Below, in pieces: positions 54,794 to 64,000 of a stretch of 64,000 nt of DNA. The stretch covers positions 43,014-107,013 of the forward strand of contig NZXG01000006.1 of the NCBI GenBank assembly GCA_002701845.1, in the 5' to 3' direction. The first letter of the stretch is position 1; every line of letters starts with the position of its first letter. The DNA is from Pseudomonadales bacterium (GTDB taxonomy: Bacteria > Pseudomonadota > Gammaproteobacteria > Pseudomonadales > Ketobacteraceae). The notes below the pieces were generated by a model, which was not told where the DNA came from, ran no database searches, and saw nothing but the letters and a program-made list of their open reading frames with translations. A program made the position numbers and the translations under genes.

Positions 54794-55633
54794 ATGACCG
54801 CTTCATTGCGCCAGTCCCTCTGTGCTTTGCTTGTAGGTATCCTGTTACTGGGCGGTTGCAGCCAGTTAAACAACGCGGTGAAAGAACCTGACCTCAGTCT
54901 CAGCGACATTCGTATCAGTGATATCAACTTCGATGCCGTCACCCTCGGAGTCACCATGACCGTGGACAACCCCAATGCCTTCGCCCTGGCGCTGGCGGGT
55001 TACGAGTATCGGGCACGGTTTAACGGCCGGGAACTGGCCCGGGGCAGCACCGACCAGGGCTTTCGGGTCCCGGCGCGGGGCACGCAAAAAATCGAAGTGC
55101 CGGTGCAGTTGACCTATAAAGAGGTAATGGGGCTGTTGAATCCGGTGGGCGATTCCGGCACCGTCAGTTATGAGATTGACAGCAAAGTGCGACTGGACGC
55201 GCCGGTGTTGAATCTGTTCAGTCTGAACAGCAGTAAATCCGGCGAAATCACTCTGCCCCGCCTGCCCAAAATTGCTTTCGGCGATTTAAAGGTGAAAAAT
55301 CTGAGTTTCAGCGAAGTGAGTGTGGAGCTGGAAATGGCAATCACCAATCCCAACAGCTTCGGGGTGGACGTGAAAGATCTGGATTACCGTTTCAATGTAG
55401 GCGGGGAGCAGTGGTTCGCGGGCCAGCTGGACCAATCCGTAAGCCTGGGAGAAAACCAGACCACACGCCTGCGCATCCCGGTAAAACTCAGCCTCAGCAA
55501 GCTCGGCAGCGGCGCCCTCAATGCCATCACCAGCGGGCGCTTCGACGACTATTCCCTGGAGGGCAGCATGCGCCTGGACAGCTCCCTGCCGGCATTGCGC
55601 AACCTGAACATTCCCATTCGCTATCAACCCTGA
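54794..55633 (+). CDS. LEA14-like (WHy-domain) lipoprotein
   Basis: A 279-residue lipoprotein (LLGGC lipobox) with two tandem WHy/LEA2 domains: VTLGVTMTVDNPNAFALALAGYEYRARFNG and SVELEMAITNPNSFGVDVKDLDYRFNVGG show the repeat clearly. Such proteins are linked to desiccation or stress tolerance in other organisms; bacterial role unknown. Start ATG 54794 has GGAG upstream. The DUF1456 gene follows after 31 nt. Confidence 0.88.
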   Translation: MTASLRQSLCALLVGILLLGGCSQLNNAVKEPDLSLSDIRISDINFDAVTLGVTMTVDNPNAFALALAGYEYRARFNGRELARGSTDQGFRVPARGTQKIEVPVQLTYKEVMGLLNPVGDSGTVSYEIDSKVRLDAPVLNLFSLNSSKSGEITLPRLPKIAFGDLKVKNLSFSEVSVELEMAITNPNSFGVDVKDLDYRFNVGGEQWFAGQLDQSVSLGENQTTRLRIPVKLSLSKLGSGALNAITSGRFDDYSLEGSMRLDSSLPALRNLNIPIRYQP

Positions 55634-55664
55634 TGGGAACGCTGAACCGGGTGGCGGCGGCTGC

Positions 55665-56153
55665 ATGAACAATAACGACATTTTGCGCCAGCTGCGCAAG
55701 CTGTTGGCGCTTAACGAACACCGGCTGGCAGAACTTTATGCCCTTGCCGGCCCCGCCATGCCGGCGGACGCTTTGCGCAACCGGTTACGCCAGCCCAATG
55801 AACCCGGCTTCCAGCCCTGTGAAGACAGCACCCTGTTGCAACTGTTGGCGGCCATAATCATCCAGCAGCGGGGCCCGGGGCCCAACCCTCCGCCTGCCGC
55901 TGAATCACTGACCAACAATCTGATTCTGAAAAAGCTGAGGGTTGCCTACCAATTGCAGGATGCGGATTTTTACGCCATCTTTGCAGCAGAGGGTGAGCCC
56001 CTCCCCAAGCAACAGCTGAAGGCCCTGTTTCGCAAACCGGGTCACAAAAACTTTATGCCCTGCCCGGACCGGTTATTGCGGGTGTTTCTTAAAGGGCTGA
56101 TCCGCAGGATGCGCAGCGGGGAAGGATCTGATCCCAACTCCACCAGCCACTGA
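55665..56153 (+). CDS. DUF1456 (YehS-like) protein
   Basis: A 162-residue cytoplasmic protein with two copies of the DUF1456 repeat (MNNNDILRQLRKLLALNEHRLAELYALAG and LTNNLILKKLRVAYQLQDADFYAIFAAEG). Each ends in a motif with FQPC or FMPC. Function unknown. Start ATG 55665. It precedes the transporter-kinase gene by 18 nt and may share its transcript. Confidence 0.85.
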   Translation: MNNNDILRQLRKLLALNEHRLAELYALAGPAMPADALRNRLRQPNEPGFQPCEDSTLLQLLAAIIIQQRGPGPNPPPAAESLTNNLILKKLRVAYQLQDADFYAIFAAEGEPLPKQQLKALFRKPGHKNFMPCPDRLLRVFLKGLIRRMRSGEGSDPNSTSH

Positions 56154-56171
56154 TAACAAGAAGGCGCCCAT

Positions 56172-59100
56172 ATGTTTTCCGTGTGGACTCTGGCCCTGTT
56201 TGCCCTGGCCTATACCTGCCTGCTGTTTGCCATCGCCTGGTACGGTGATCGCCGCTCCGCCCGCTCGCAGCAGGCCCTGAACAATCCCTGGCTGTACAGC
56301 CTGACTTTGGCGGTCTACTGTACCTCCTGGACCTTTTTCGGCGCCGTGGGCCAGGCTGCCAACAACGGTTGGGAGTTTCTGCCCATTTACCTGGGGCCCA
56401 TGCTGATTTTTATTTTTGCCACCCCCATGCTGTTCAAGATTCTGGCCATTGGCAAGCAGCAGGGCATCACCTCCATCGCCGACTTTATCGCCTCCCGCTA
56501 TGGTAAATCCCAGCCCCTGGCCATTCTCATCACCCTGGTGGCCATTGCCGGCACCATACCCTATATCACGCTGCAGCTGCGTGCCGTCACCATGGCGTTT
56601 GATACCCTGTCCAACGACCTGCACAGTGCCTGGCTGGTGGACAGCGCCCTGGCGGTGGCCCTGTTGATGGCATTGTTTGCGGTGCTGTTTGGCACCCGGC
56701 ATATTGACGCCAGTGAACACCAGAACGGCCTGATGCTGGCCATCGGTTTTGAAAGCCTGGTGAAGCTGTTTGCGTTTGTGCTGGTGGGTGTCTTCGTGGT
56801 CTGGCAGGTATTCGGCGGCATCGACAGTATGCTGGCCAAAGTCACCACTGAAAAGGTGCTGCAGCAGCGGTTCTCCACCGATTTTTTCGATCAGGGTTTC
56901 TTTACCCAAACGCTACTGGCCATGGCCGCCATCATTTGTCTGCCGCGCCAGTTTCACACCACCGTGGTGGAAAACCGTCGCAGTCATGATTTGCGTCGCG
57001 CCCGCTGGATATTTCCCGGATATCTGTTGTTGTTCACGTTGTTTGTAACCCCCATTGCCATGGCCGGGCTGCTCTATCTGCCAGACCAAATCCTGCAGGC
57101 GGATCAGTATATTCTTACCGTGCCCATGCACTTTGACGCCCAGGCTCTGGCACTACTGAGTTTTCTCGGCGGAGTTTCCGCCGCCACCGGCATGGTGATT
57201 GTTTCCAGCGTGGCCCTCAGTATCATGATCTGCAACGAGTTGGTGATCCCCATTTATCTGAACCGCGCCCGCCGCAGCGGCGAGCTGCCCCGGCAGCTCA
57301 CCCCCCTGGTGCGTAGGATTCGGCGTATTTCCATCTTCGTGATTTTGGTGCTGGCTTATCTGCTCAATGATCTGTTTGCGCGCTTCGGTGCCCTGGCCAG
57401 CATCGGTTTGTTGTCGTTCGCCGCCGTCGCCCAGTTCGCCCCCGCCCTGCTGGGGGGACTGTACTGGAAACAGGGACACAAACGCGGCGCCGCCCTGGGC
57501 ATCCTCGCCGGTTTCGGAGTCTGGTTTTTCTGTCTGTTGCTGCCCGTGTTGTTACCGGATGCCATGGCCGACACGCTGCAGCAGCAGGGGTTGTTGGGGC
57601 TGGGACTGTTACGACCTTATGCCCTGTTCGGTCTCAGTGGGCTGGATCCCCTGAGCCACGGGGTATTCTGGAGTTTGAGCGCCAACATTCTCTGTTACGT
57701 CTACTTTTCCAAAACCGCGCGCCAGGAACCCATCGACCGCAGTCAGGCCATCTTGTTTGTGGATGTGCCCACGCACTATGAAAGTCTGCTGGGCCGCTAT
57801 CACGCCACCCACATCCGGGTACAGGATCTGCAGGAGATTGCCGCCCGCTGCCTGGGCCGCAGCAGCAGTGAAATGGCTTTTGCTCAGTATGCCGCGGTGC
57901 AGCGCCAGGAACTGGACCCCAAACTGCCCGCCACCGTGGATCTGTTCCGGTTTACTGAAAAAATGCTGGCCAGGGTCATGGGGGCGAGCTCCGCCCGTAT
58001 TCTGCTGGGCTCCATGCTGAGCCGGCATCAGGAGGATACCGATGACACCGTAGCCATGATCGACGAGGCGGCGGAACTGATCCAGTTCAATCATCAGTTA
58101 CTGCAAACCACCATTGAAACCATTTCCCATGGTATCTGCGTGGTGGACAAAGACCTTAATATCGTGGCCTGGAATCGCACCTACATTACCTTGTTCGAAT
58201 ACCCGGAAGGCCTGATCCAGTTGGGCCGGCCCATCGCCGATGTGTACCGGTTCAATGCCCGACGGGGGTTTTATCCGGGCGCGGATGCCGAGGATCAGGT
58301 ACAACGCCGGGTCAATCTGCTACGTCAGGGCGGACCCCACCGTTTCGAGCGGGAGCTGCCCAATGGCGTGATCGTGGAAGTGCGTGGCAATCCCATGCCC
58401 GGGGGCGGGTTCGTCACCACCTTCCTGGATATTACGGAAAGCAAAATGGATGAGCGGGCCCTGCGGGAAATCAACGAAAGCCTGGAAATGATGGTGGCGG
58501 ACCGGACCCGGGAGTTATCCCAGCTCAACAGTGCGTTACATAAAGCCAATGAAGGCAAGACCCGGTTTTTGGCCGCCGCCGGCCACGATCTGATGCAGCC
58601 GCTGAATGCCGCCCACCTGTTCACTTCGTCCCTGCAACAGCGTCTGCAACTGAAAAACCGGCAACTGCAATGTCAGGAAGAACTGGAAATACTACAACAC
58701 GTGGATAATTCCCTGCACGTGGCGGAACATCTGATCAATACCCTGCTGGACATCAGCCGCCTGGATACCGGTACCATCAAGCCGGAGCTGCGAGCGTTCA
58801 ACCTGCATGCCCTGATCACCAGTCTGGCCTCGGAATTCAGTGTGATCGCCACGGAAAAAGGCCTGCAATTACGCTGGGTGGACTGCCATGGGTGGGTCCG
58901 CAGCGACGACAAACTGCTGCGCCGGGTGCTGCAGAATCTGTTGCTCAATGCGGTGCGTTACACTCCCAGGGGGCGCGTGTTGCTGGGTTGTCGCCGGCAG
59001 CAGGAATACATTGAAATTCAGATCTGGGATACGGGGGTGGGGATTCCGGAAGATCAGCTGGAACATATCTTCAAGGAGTTTCACCGCATCAAGCACCGCG

Positions 59101-59684
59101 GTGGCGAGGTGGATGCCAAGGGCTTGGGGCTGGGGCTGGCCATCGCCCAACGTATCAGCCAGTTGCTTCACCATCCGCTTCAGGTTCGCTCTGAAGTGGG
59201 AAAAGGCACTTTGTTTGCGATTCAGGTACCTGTGATTACGCCACCGATTACGCCACCGATCGCAGCACCGGTCACCGCCGTCCCGGAGGCGGCGCCGCGC
59301 CCGCAACGCAGCGAAGTGGATGGCCTCAATGTGCTTTGCGTGGATAATGAACCCATGATTCTCAGCGGCATTGAATCCCTGTTAAAACAGTGGCACTGCC
59401 AGGTCACTACCGCCTCATCCCTGGACAGTGCGCTGCAGGCGGCCCACGCCATGACCGGCGCACCGGATGCTTTACTGGTGGACTATCAACTGGACGAAGA
59501 ATCGGGTTTCGAGGTCATTGATGCGCTGGATGACTGCTGGGAGGATGTGGTACCCGCCATCCTCATGACCGCCAATCATTCCCCCCAGGTACGCCGCCAG
59601 GCTCAAGAGCGCGGCTTCTATTTTCTGCAAAAGCCGGTGACGCCGGAAGGGCTGCAGGACGTGCTGAAACAACTGCGGGATTGA
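56172..59684 (+). CDS. crbS: CrbS/MxtR-type sodium:solute symporter-histidine kinase
   Basis: A 1170-residue fusion: an SSS transporter-like domain with about 12-13 helices (to about 505), a STAC-type linker, a PAS domain (about 645-760), a kinase core with His805 (AAAGHDLMQPLNAAH), ATPase motifs (NLLLNAVRYT; GLGLGLAIAQR) and a receiver domain with Asp1104 (ALLVDYQLDEES). This layout and the LuxR-type regulator next door match CrbS/CrbR, which activates acetate use in Vibrio and Pseudomonas. Start ATG 56172; a clear ribosome site is not seen. The symbol rests on architecture and context. Confidence 0.9.
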   Translation: MFSVWTLALFALAYTCLLFAIAWYGDRRSARSQQALNNPWLYSLTLAVYCTSWTFFGAVGQAANNGWEFLPIYLGPMLIFIFATPMLFKILAIGKQQGITSIADFIASRYGKSQPLAILITLVAIAGTIPYITLQLRAVTMAFDTLSNDLHSAWLVDSALAVALLMALFAVLFGTRHIDASEHQNGLMLAIGFESLVKLFAFVLVGVFVVWQVFGGIDSMLAKVTTEKVLQQRFSTDFFDQGFFTQTLLAMAAIICLPRQFHTTVVENRRSHDLRRARWIFPGYLLLFTLFVTPIAMAGLLYLPDQILQADQYILTVPMHFDAQALALLSFLGGVSAATGMVIVSSVALSIMICNELVIPIYLNRARRSGELPRQLTPLVRRIRRISIFVILVLAYLLNDLFARFGALASIGLLSFAAVAQFAPALLGGLYWKQGHKRGAALGILAGFGVWFFCLLLPVLLPDAMADTLQQQGLLGLGLLRPYALFGLSGLDPLSHGVFWSLSANILCYVYFSKTARQEPIDRSQAILFVDVPTHYESLLGRYHATHIRVQDLQEIAARCLGRSSSEMAFAQYAAVQRQELDPKLPATVDLFRFTEKMLARVMGASSARILLGSMLSRHQEDTDDTVAMIDEAAELIQFNHQLLQTTIETISHGICVVDKDLNIVAWNRTYITLFEYPEGLIQLGRPIADVYRFNARRGFYPGADAEDQVQRRVNLLRQGGPHRFERELPNGVIVEVRGNPMPGGGFVTTFLDITESKMDERALREINESLEMMVADRTRELSQLNSALHKANEGKTRFLAAAGHDLMQPLNAAHLFTSSLQQRLQLKNRQLQCQEELEILQHVDNSLHVAEHLINTLLDISRLDTGTIKPELRAFNLHALITSLASEFSVIATEKGLQLRWVDCHGWVRSDDKLLRRVLQNLLLNAVRYTPRGRVLLGCRRQQEYIEIQIWDTGVGIPEDQLEHIFKEFHRIKHRGGEVDAKGLGLGLAIAQRISQLLHHPLQVRSEVGKGTLFAIQVPVITPPITPPIAAPVTAVPEAAPRPQRSEVDGLNVLCVDNEPMILSGIESLLKQWHCQVTTASSLDSALQAAHAMTGAPDALLVDYQLDEESGFEVIDALDDCWEDVVPAILMTANHSPQVRRQAQERGFYFLQKPVTPEGLQDVLKQLRD

Positions 59685-59696
59685 TCCGGGCCAGGG

Positions 59697-60362
59697 TTAT
59701 TCAGCGCCGGGAAAGCTGTCCACATCCAGGTTTTGCAGCCGGATCACCGCCTGGGTCCGGTTGCGCACCCCCAGTTTTCTGAAAATGGCTGTCATATGCG
59801 CTTTTACCGTGGCTTCGGACACATTCAGCTCGTAGGCGATCTGTTTGTTCAGTTGGCCTTCGGCCAGCATGCCCAGCACCCGAAACTGCTGTGGTGTCAG
59901 GGAGGCTATGCTGTTCGCCAGATCATGATCCTGCTCATTAAGCAGGGGATTGTGCTGGGGCAGCACATTGGGGGGCAACCAGCGGCTACCGCCACACACC
60001 TGTTCAATGGCTTCCACCATCACCTCCATGGAGGCGGACTTGGGGATGAAACCATCGGCGCCAAACTCCACTGCCTTATGAATAACGGGGGCCTCCTCCG
60101 CCGCCGATACCACGATCAGAGGAATCTGGCGGTAGCGCTGGCGCAGATAAATGAGGCCGGAAAAGCCGTGCGCCCCGGGCATATTCAGATCCAGTAGCAG
60201 TAATTCGAAAGCCTCGCCGGATTCGGTGAGTCGTTCCAGTTGGTCAATGGTGGCCGCTTCCACCACCCGGGCCTGAGGGAAAGCCTGAGTTACCGCCTGG
60301 GCGAGGGCGATGCGGAACAGCGGATGATCGTCCGCCACCAGGACGTTGCCATGCAATGTCAT
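59697..60362 (-). CDS. crbR: CrbR/ErdR-type LuxR-family response regulator
   Basis: A 221-residue NarL-type regulator: receiver domain with Asp58 (LLLLDLNMPG) and an HTH_LuxR domain (LTPQQFRVLGMLAEGQLNKQIAYELNVSEATVKAHMTAIFRKLGVRNRTQAV). It converges with crbS (12 nt between stops) and lies just downstream of acs on the same strand, beyond a strong terminator. CrbR activates acs and the acetate transporter genes in other gammaproteobacteria. It probably binds the 16-bp motif described in this window; no such motif is seen before its own start. Confidence 0.9.
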   Translation of the reverse strand: MTLHGNVLVADDHPLFRIALAQAVTQAFPQARVVEAATIDQLERLTESGEAFELLLLDLNMPGAHGFSGLIYLRQRYRQIPLIVVSAAEEAPVIHKAVEFGADGFIPKSASMEVMVEAIEQVCGGSRWLPPNVLPQHNPLLNEQDHDLANSIASLTPQQFRVLGMLAEGQLNKQIAYELNVSEATVKAHMTAIFRKLGVRNRTQAVIRLQNLDVDSFPGAE

Positions 60363-60440
60363 TGTTATTGTAAACCGTTGCCTGTGTGCTTTTTATTGTG
60401 GGTGCTGCGGCAGGCAAGGTCAAACCCGTATCAGGTCACT

Positions 60441-60480
60441 AAAAAATGCCGCCGGCCGGTTCCGGGCCGGTCCGGCGGCA
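60441..60480 (-). terminator. Rho-independent terminator of acs
   Basis: Read on the minus strand, TGCCGCCGG pairs with CCGGCGGCA across an additional GC-rich stem and is followed by a T run. It lies 7 nt after the acs stop codon. Confidence 0.85.
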
Positions 60481-60486
60481 GGACCA

Positions 60487-62406
60487 TTAACGGTTCACCC
60501 GGGTGTCCACCAGTTGTGGTACCACGGCAGGGTCCGCCAGCGTCGACACATCACCCAACTGGTCAAACTCATTGGCTGCTATCTTGCGCAGTATCCGGCG
60601 CATGATTTTGCCGGAACGGGTCTTGGGCAGGCCGGGGGCGAACTGAATCCAGTCCGGCGACACCACCGGCCCGATCTCCTTGCGCACCCAGTCCCGCAGT
60701 TCCTTCAGCAGGGCAGCGTCCGCCTCCACCCCCTGATTGACAGTGACATACACGTAAATGCCCTGGCCCTTGATATCGTGCGGACAGCCCACCACCGCCG
60801 CTTCCGCCACCTTTTCGTGGGCCACCAGGGCACTTTCGATTTCTGCGGTACCCAGGCGATGGCCGGATACGTTAATTACGTCATCCACCCGGCCGGTGAT
60901 CCAGTAATCACCATCCTCATCGCGGCGGGCGCCATCACCGGTGCAGTACTTGCCCGGGAAAGTCGTGAAGTAGGTTTGTACGAAACGTTCGTGATCCCCC
61001 CACAACGTCCGCATCTGCCCCGGCCAGCTGTCGGTGATCACCAGATTGCCTTCCGCGGCACCGGTCAGCACCCGGCCTTCGTTATCCACCAGTTGCGGAC
61101 AGATGCCGTAAAACGGTTGGGTGGCGGCACCGGGCTTGCGCACCGGGCTCCCCGGCAGCGTGGTAATCATCACCCCACCGGTTTCCGTCTGCCACCAGGT
61201 ATCAATCACCTGACTATGGCCGCCGCCAATCACGTCGTGGTACCACTGCCAGGCCGCCGGATTGATGGGCTCGCCGGCGGTGGCCACAATACGCAGGGAT
61301 GCCCGGCTGGACTGCAGCACCGGCGCCTCGCCCTTGGCCATGAACGCACGAATGGCCGTGGGGGCGGTGTACAGGGTGGCCACCTTGTGATCGTCGATCA
61401 CCTGCCCCAGGCGGGTTTCATCGGGATAATTGGGCAGGCCCTCGCACATGACGGAAACGGCGCCGTTGGCCAGGGGGCCGTAGATCACATAGGTATGGCC
61501 GGTGATCCAGCCGATGTCCGCGGTACACCAGTACACCTCCCCTGGCCGGTAATCGAATACCTGCTCATGGGTGAAAGCGGCATACACCATATAGCCCCCG
61601 GTACTGTGCAATACCCCCTTGGGTTTGCCGGTGGAACCGGAGGTGTAGAGAATAAACAGTGGATCCTCCGCGTTCATTGCCACCGGGGGACAGTCCGCGG
61701 CGGCTGCCCGGGTGACCTCCTGATAATCCACATCCCGCTGATCGTGCCACTGCACTTCACCCTGGGTGTGGCGCACTACCAGCACGTGCTCAACGGTTTT
61801 GATACTGGGATGAGCCAGGGCCGCATCCACATTATGCTTCAGGGGAATGGGGCGCCCGCCCCGCAACCCTTCGTCGGCGGTGATCACCAGTTTTGCGCCA
61901 CAATCCTCAATCCGCCCCGCCAGGGCCTCCGGGGAAAACCCGCCGAACACCACCGAATGAATGGCTCCCAACCGGGCACAGGCGAGCATGGCAAACACCG
62001 CCTCGGGAATCATGGGCATATAAATCATCACCCGATCGCCTTTATTCACCCCCAGCGACTGCATGGCGTTGGCCAGGCGGCAGACTTCATCGTGCAGTTC
62101 CTGATAGGTGATCACCCGGGCCGGGCCGGGGGAGTCCGGTTCCCAGATAATGGCGGGCTGTTGGGCCCGCTGGGGCAGGTGCCGGTCAATGCAGTTGGCG
62201 CTGGCATTGAGGGTGCCGTCATCAAACCAGCGGATATGCACATCCGCGGGATCAAAAGACACATCCTTGACCCGGGAGAAGGGCTTGATCCAGTCGATCC
62301 GTTGCGCCACCTCACGCCAGAATGCTTCGGATTGCTGCACGCTCTGGTCGTACTGATTCAGATACTGTTGGTGCCTGCTCAGATTGTTCTGTGTTGCCGG
62401 GTTCAT
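60487..62406 (-). CDS. acs: Acetyl-coenzyme A synthetase
   Basis: Converts acetate, CoA and ATP to acetyl-CoA, AMP and PPi. 639 residues, the normal length. AMP-binding motif [11 protein letters not shown], substrate region [19 protein letters not shown], and the C-terminal TRSGKIMRR with the catalytic and acetylatable Lys600. Adjacent to crbSR and divergent from a porin. A full 16-bp motif lies 69-84 nt before the ATG at 62406. Propionyl-CoA synthetase is the nearest alternative but length and context favour Acs. Confidence 0.95.
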   Translation of the reverse strand: MNPATQNNLSRHQQYLNQYDQSVQQSEAFWREVAQRIDWIKPFSRVKDVSFDPADVHIRWFDDGTLNASANCIDRHLPQRAQQPAIIWEPDSPGPARVITYQELHDEVCRLANAMQSLGVNKGDRVMIYMPMIPEAVFAMLACARLGAIHSVVFGGFSPEALAGRIEDCGAKLVITADEGLRGGRPIPLKHNVDAALAHPSIKTVEHVLVVRHTQGEVQWHDQRDVDYQEVTRAAAADCPPVAMNAEDPLFILYTSGSTGKPKGVLHSTGGYMVYAAFTHEQVFDYRPGEVYWCTADIGWITGHTYVIYGPLANGAVSVMCEGLPNYPDETRLGQVIDDHKVATLYTAPTAIRAFMAKGEAPVLQSSRASLRIVATAGEPINPAAWQWYHDVIGGGHSQVIDTWWQTETGGVMITTLPGSPVRKPGAATQPFYGICPQLVDNEGRVLTGAAEGNLVITDSWPGQMRTLWGDHERFVQTYFTTFPGKYCTGDGARRDEDGDYWITGRVDDVINVSGHRLGTAEIESALVAHEKVAEAAVVGCPHDIKGQGIYVYVTVNQGVEADAALLKELRDWVRKEIGPVVSPDWIQFAPGLPKTRSGKIMRRILRKIAANEFDQLGDVSTLADPAVVPQLVDTRVNR

Positions 62407-62474
62407 AGCCTACCTCACTGCCCAGTCCATCCATTCAATACGGGTTAGTCTGCGGCGGGCCGGACACAGCGGGA

Positions 62475-62490
62475 ATTAGACTTTGGTCGA
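62475..62490 (-). promoter_or_regulatory. 16-bp motif before acs (proposed CrbR site)
   Basis: On the minus strand TCGACCAAAGTCTAAT, differing from the 21726 copy at one position, and like it followed by a C run. It ends 68 nt before the acs start codon. Confidence 0.7.
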
Positions 62491-62494
62491 GACT

Positions 62495-62510
62495 TCGACC
62501 TTTGGCTAAT
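62495..62510 (+). promoter_or_regulatory. Weaker divergent copy of the 16-bp motif, facing the porin
   Basis: TCGACCTTTGGCTAAT matches the 21726 copy at 12 of 16 positions, with both ends intact (TCGACC, CTAAT). It ends 78 nt before the porin start codon and 4 nt separate it from the acs-facing copy. Confidence 0.5.
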
Positions 62511-62588
62511 AGGCCCGGTGACGCTTTTGTTACAGCCTTGGTTTCCGAGAAGTATAAATAACAAACGGGAAGCACAGGTGAGACAACG

Positions 62589-63839
62589 ATGAAACCATTA
62601 CCCTTGAGCGCCGCATTGATTGCTGCCGGATTCACTGTCACTCCGGCTCTGGCCGCGGACGTCAATGAGCGGATTGAGAAACTGGAGCGGGAAATCAGGG
62701 CCCTGAAAGCACAGACCTCGCAGAGCACTGCCGCTGCCGGCAGCAGCACTGTCACAGTGGGCGGTTATATAAAGCTGGACGCGCAAATCACAGACTACGG
62801 TGATGGCCGCGGCCCGCTGGGCGCGGGGGAGGATTTCCTGATCCCCGCCACCATTCCCACCGGTGGCGAGGCCGGTGATCCCAAAACCCATTTCTCCGCC
62901 CGTGAATCCCGGCTCTGGATCAAGGGTCAGACCCAAACCAGCGCCGGGTTGATTAAAGGTCATATGGAAATGGATTTTCAGTTGAGCGGCCAGGGTGATG
63001 AGCGGGTCAGCAATTCTTATTCACCCCGTCTGCGCCACGCTTTTTTCACCTGGGACAAGTGGCTGTTCGGCCAGACCTGGTCCACCTTTTTTAATGTCAG
63101 CGCCCTGCCGGATCTGTTGGATTTCGTGGGCCCCGTGGGCACCATTTTTATCCGCCAGCCCCAGATCCGTTACAGCAGCGGTGGCTGGCAACTGGCGCTG
63201 GAAAATCCGGAAAGCACTTTTTATACCGGCGCCGGCAACGCGACTTACGACGAAAACAAAGTGCCCGATATGATTGCCCGTTACAATTTCGGCAGTGATC
63301 AGGTCAGCTACAGCGTGGCCCTGATGGCCCGGGAAATTGCCTATGATCGCGATATCGACAATGCCGATGCCGACAACAACATCGCCACCGGTATCGACAA
63401 CGAGAGCGAACTGGGGTACGCCGTGAGTCTGGCTGGTAAGATTGCCGTGGGTGATAACGGCGATGACCTGCGCTTTATGCTGAACGCCGGTAATGCCCTG
63501 GGCCGCTATCTGGGCCTGAACGCCTTCCGCACCGCAGTGATCGAAGCCGACGGCGACATTGAACTGGTGGATCAGTGGGGATTGTTCGTGGCCTACCGCC
63601 ACCTCTGGAATGAACAGTGGCGCTCCAGCTTCTCCCTGGCCGCGGCCCAGGCGGATAATCCCGACAGTGCCGGCGCCAGTGTCGCCAAACAGTATGAAAC
63701 CTTCCATGCCAACCTGATCTACAAGCCCACTCAGGCCCTGGATCTGGGGGCCGAAGTGATCTACGGCAGCAAAGAGCTGGAAGACGGCACCGACGGCGAC
63801 CTGACCCGGCTGCAGTTCTCCGCCAAGTATGGCTTTTGA
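62589..63839 (+). CDS. DcaP-like outer-membrane porin
   Basis: A 416-residue outer-membrane beta-barrel protein. Signal peptide (MKPLPLSAALIAAGFTVTPALAA), then a short coiled coil (VNERIEKLEREIRALKAQTSQ) typical of DcaP-family trimeric porins, and a barrel ending in phenylalanine (LQFSAKYGF), the usual assembly signal. Probably takes up small organic acids; substrate not known. Divergent from acs, with the motif pair in the shared 182-nt region, so it may be induced with acetate use. A clear terminator follows. Confidence 0.88.
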   Translation: MKPLPLSAALIAAGFTVTPALAADVNERIEKLEREIRALKAQTSQSTAAAGSSTVTVGGYIKLDAQITDYGDGRGPLGAGEDFLIPATIPTGGEAGDPKTHFSARESRLWIKGQTQTSAGLIKGHMEMDFQLSGQGDERVSNSYSPRLRHAFFTWDKWLFGQTWSTFFNVSALPDLLDFVGPVGTIFIRQPQIRYSSGGWQLALENPESTFYTGAGNATYDENKVPDMIARYNFGSDQVSYSVALMAREIAYDRDIDNADADNNIATGIDNESELGYAVSLAGKIAVGDNGDDLRFMLNAGNALGRYLGLNAFRTAVIEADGDIELVDQWGLFVAYRHLWNEQWRSSFSLAAAQADNPDSAGASVAKQYETFHANLIYKPTQALDLGAEVIYGSKELEDGTDGDLTRLQFSAKYGF

Positions 63840-63876
63840 GGACTGAAGCGCAGCGTAACTGAAGAGGACGGCAACT

Positions 63877-63910
63877 AAAAAACCGGCCTGCATTGCATGG
63901 CCGGTTTTTT
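63877..63910 (+). terminator. Rho-independent terminator after the porin
   Basis: CCGGCC / GGCCGG stem with a 10-nt loop (itself a palindrome, TGCATTGCAT imperfect), flanked by six A and six T. The final 90 nt of the window hold nothing recognisable. Confidence 0.85.
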
Positions 63911-64000
63911 AGCAGCTTGTTGAAAATAACCTAAAAATAGAAATCACATTCGACATTGAATGCCGACAATTCTGGATAGAAATAATGGTTTTCATAAATA

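Noticed and set aside
60346..62448. 700-codon open frame on the plus strand across acs
   Set aside because: Antisense of a full-length, motif-complete acetyl-CoA synthetase; composition is typical of GC-rich codon-position bias. Not a gene.
1..64000. CRISPR arrays, tRNA or rRNA genes, insertion sequences, prophage
   Set aside because: No spaced direct repeats of CRISPR type, no cloverleaf or rRNA signatures noticed, and no transposase or integrase protein among the frames.

Overview
The window looks like chromosomal DNA of a free-living, aerobic, GC-rich gammaproteobacterium in or near the Pseudomonadales (an Alcanivorax/Ketobacter/Marinobacter-like marine heterotroph is my guess; the species cannot be told from sequence alone). 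Two blocks match gene orders known from Pseudomonas: engB - cytochrome c5 - cytochrome c4 - dsbA - exo/endonuclease-family gene - dgcP, and oxyR-recG. The DNA is densely coding, with many stop/start overlaps. I saw no rRNA, tRNA, CRISPR array, insertion sequence, integrase or phage gene.

Layout. 1-8 kb: engB (cut by the window edge), cytochromes c5 and c4, a leftward SHP-type haem operon (cytochrome b, four-helix membrane protein, SHP, dihaem cytochrome c), dsbA, an EEP-family hydrolase, a DgcP-like diguanylate cyclase and a single-domain response regulator. 8-14 kb: oxyR-recG, an SDR gene, and lemA with two TPM-domain genes. 14-20.5 kb: an MBL/rhodanese protein, a periplasmic binding protein coupled to a PAS-GGDEF-EAL protein, and a frameshifted alpha/beta hydrolase. 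20.9-30.1 kb: nitroreductase, a DUF4212 + sodium:solute symporter pair, an ABC-2 exporter, a hydrolase, and a cNMP/CBS/DUF294 + DnaQ-like exonuclease pair. 30-35 kb: Baeyer-Villiger-type monooxygenase with a divergent AraC regulator, a lone PDC/Cache protein, a small orphan protein and a MepA-like endopeptidase. 35-46 kb: hybrid histidine kinase, YfcH-like SDR, a Ser/Thr kinase - PP2C phosphatase - FHA operon, a DUF4442 thioesterase, a 7TMR-DISM diguanylate cyclase broken by an amber codon, and a soluble CZB chemoreceptor. 46-56 kb: esterase-like/phytase-type secreted protein, GST-like protein, HD-GYP receptor, membrane GGDEF protein, LEA14-like lipoprotein, DUF1456 protein. 56-64 kb: a CrbS-type transporter/histidine kinase, CrbR-type LuxR regulator, acetyl-CoA synthetase and a divergent DcaP-like porin.

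How the genes work together. The most coherent system is acetate assimilation: the CrbS/CrbR-like pair sits beside acs, and the DUF4212/SSS transporter lies 35 kb away. A 16-bp motif (TCGACCAAMGTCTAAT) occurs as a tandem pair before the transporter, once before acs, in a weaker copy facing the porin, and in a 14/16 copy before the DUF294-exonuclease operon. In all four cases it points toward the gene and ends 56-78 nt before the chosen start codon, so I propose it as the CrbR operator. A second theme is cyclic-di-GMP signalling: four GGDEF proteins (one also EAL, one disrupted) and one HD-GYP protein, several with periplasmic ligand domains. A third is periplasmic redox biology (c-type cytochromes, DsbA, SHP/DHC); the SHP operon has a PmrA/QseB-type box (CTTAAG-N5-CTTAAG) just upstream.
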